64,000 nucleotides of DNA from assembly GCF_000331735.1 (NCBI RefSeq), contig NC_020126.1, positions 4,960,001 through 5,024,000 on the forward strand. The letters are read 5' to 3'. Below are positions 63,160 to 64,000 of the stretch, piece after piece. The stretch comes from Myxococcus stipitatus DSM 14675 (GTDB taxonomy: Bacteria > Myxococcota > Myxococcia > Myxococcales > Myxococcaceae). The notes beneath the pieces are model-generated. The model had not been told where the DNA came from, did not search any database, and worked only from the letters and a program-made list of their open reading frames with translations. Every line of letters begins with the position of its first letter. Position 1 is the first letter of the stretch. The position numbers and the translations under genes were made by a program.

Positions 63160-64000
63160 ATGAAAAGCAACACACCTGGTTCGCCTCGGACTCACTCCAT
63201 GGAACGAGCAGCACGAGGGGCGACCCAGGTGTCGCGTCCGGTCCTACGCTCCGTGCTGCACGAAGCACTGGAGAGCGAGCTGGGCGGTGAGGTGGTGGTG
63301 AAGTCGGCCACCGTCTCCGGCCGCATCTTCGTCGTGGACCAGAAGGTCGCTTGGGCTGTCTTGAATGGCCCCGGGGTCCAGAACTTCTCGTCCCTGCTGA
63401 TCCAGAACGAGTGGGTGAGCCGGGACGACGTCGAGCAGGTCATGGCGGAGTGCCGCAAGAGCGGCGGCAACTTCTGCGAAGTCCTGGTGGCGTGGGGACT
63501 GGTTCCCCGAGACACCCTCCGCGAGCTGCTCCGTGGACACATGGCGGGCCACCTGCGCGCGCTGCTCGCCGTCCCTGACGCGCAGGCGCTCTTCGTTCCA
63601 CAGCCTCGCACCTACTCCAGCCAGTTGACCTTCAGCCTGGAGGAATTGGCGCCTCCCGTCGAGCAGCACCCCACCCACCCATCCGCTGAAAGAGATGTCA
63701 TGCCGAACGTGAAGCTGTCCCTGGAAGAGACCCTGAAGATTGAAGGTGCCTTCGCCGCTTGTCTGGTCGATGCCAAGAGCGGCATGTGCCTGGGGAGCCA
63801 GGGTGGGACCGCGACCTTCAACATCGAGACGGCCGCCGCCGCGAACACCGAGGTCGTCCGCGCGAAGATGAAGGCGATGTCCGTGCTGGGCATCAAGGAC
63901 CGCATCGAGGACATCCTCATCACGCTCGGCGAGCAGTACCACGTCATCCGCCCGCTGGCCTCGCGCGAGGGCCTGTTCTTCTACGTGGCCCTGAACCGCG
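63160..64000 (+). CDS. DUF4388/roadblock-like two-domain protein (3' end outside window)
   Basis: An open frame of 280 codons runs to the right edge without a stop. The N-terminal part (about 20-165) includes SGRIFVVDQKVAWAVLNGPG, which resembles PatA/DUF4388 domains seen in myxobacterial regulators, and a helical segment RDDVEQVMAECRKSGGNFCE. After a Pro/His-rich linker (EQHPTHPSAERDVMP), a second domain starts VKLSLEETLKIEGAFAACLVDAKSGMCLG, typical of roadblock/LC7-type modules that serve small GTPases such as MglA in gliding bacteria. Start is uncertain: ATG 63160, ATG 63199 or GTG 63148. No strong RBS is visible. Domain names are tentative, the coding nature is clear. Confidence 0.75.
   Translation, partial: MKSNTPGSPRTHSMERAARGATQVSRPVLRSVLHEALESELGGEVVVKSATVSGRIFVVDQKVAWAVLNGPGVQNFSSLLIQNEWVSRDDVEQVMAECRKSGGNFCEVLVAWGLVPRDTLRELLRGHMAGHLRALLAVPDAQALFVPQPRTYSSQLTFSLEELAPPVEQHPTHPSAERDVMPNVKLSLEETLKIEGAFAACLVDAKSGMCLGSQGGTATFNIETAAAANTEVVRAKMKAMSVLGIKDRIEDILITLGEQYHVIRPLASREGLFFYVALNR

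Noticed and set aside
1..64000. CRISPR arrays, tRNA or rRNA genes
   Set aside because: No regularly spaced short repeats, cloverleaf-like segments or rRNA-like conserved stretches were noticed in either orientation.

Overview
The window looks like chromosomal DNA from a myxobacterium of the Myxococcus/Corallococcus group. It has very high G+C with strong third-position G/C bias, a giant NRPS/PKS assembly line, and a Lon protease whose sequence I recognise as the M. xanthus LonD/BsgA type. It also carries several lipoproteins and secreted proteins, a SWIM-SNF2 ATPase and an ImuA/ImuB/DnaE2 mutagenesis set. All identifications come from reading motifs; no database search was run.

Region 1 (1-32942) is the 3' part of a hybrid NRPS/PKS gene cluster on the + strand, cut by the left edge. 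Three collinear synthetases read: [..ACP]-C-A-PCP / KS-AT(malonyl)-ACP-C-A*(LLM)-C-A-PCP-E / C-A-PCP-E-C-A-PCP-C-A-PCP-C-A-PCP-C-A-PCP-TE. A* is a decayed adenylation domain with a luciferase-like monooxygenase (LLM) inserted in it and no carrier protein after it. The expected product has seven amino acids (two D-configured, one of them D-Asn by pocket code) plus one malonate-derived unit that is probably oxidised, and is released by the thioesterase. Modules 3 and 5 of the last synthetase share a block of about 2.65 kb that is almost identical and strikingly G-rich on the coding strand.

Region 2 (32944-41641) holds housekeeping and envelope genes: an N-acetylmuramoyl-L-alanine amidase lipoprotein, a SWIM/SNF2 helicase, lonD, and a von Willebrand A lipoprotein.

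Region 3 (41.7-54.9 kb) holds imuA-imuB and, about 7.6 kb further on, dnaE2. I find similar LexA-type operators in front of imuA and dnaE2, so these genes probably respond together to DNA damage. Between them lie a low-G+C three-repeat Cys/His protein, a small lipoprotein, an FHA protein, a UDP-sugar epimerase, an ABC-F ATPase, an NfeD/SPFH membrane pair and a secreted unknown.

Region 4 (54.9-64 kb) is accessory. It begins with an alpha/beta-hydrolase (GHSRG) followed 34 bp later by a 1024-residue protein with two phospholipase D HKD motifs and a C-terminal Ulp1-like (clan CE) cysteine-protease triad; this pair is the best candidate for an undescribed effector system. A secreted S41-type protease homologue, a secreted parallel beta-helix protein and a truncated two-domain signalling-type protein follow.
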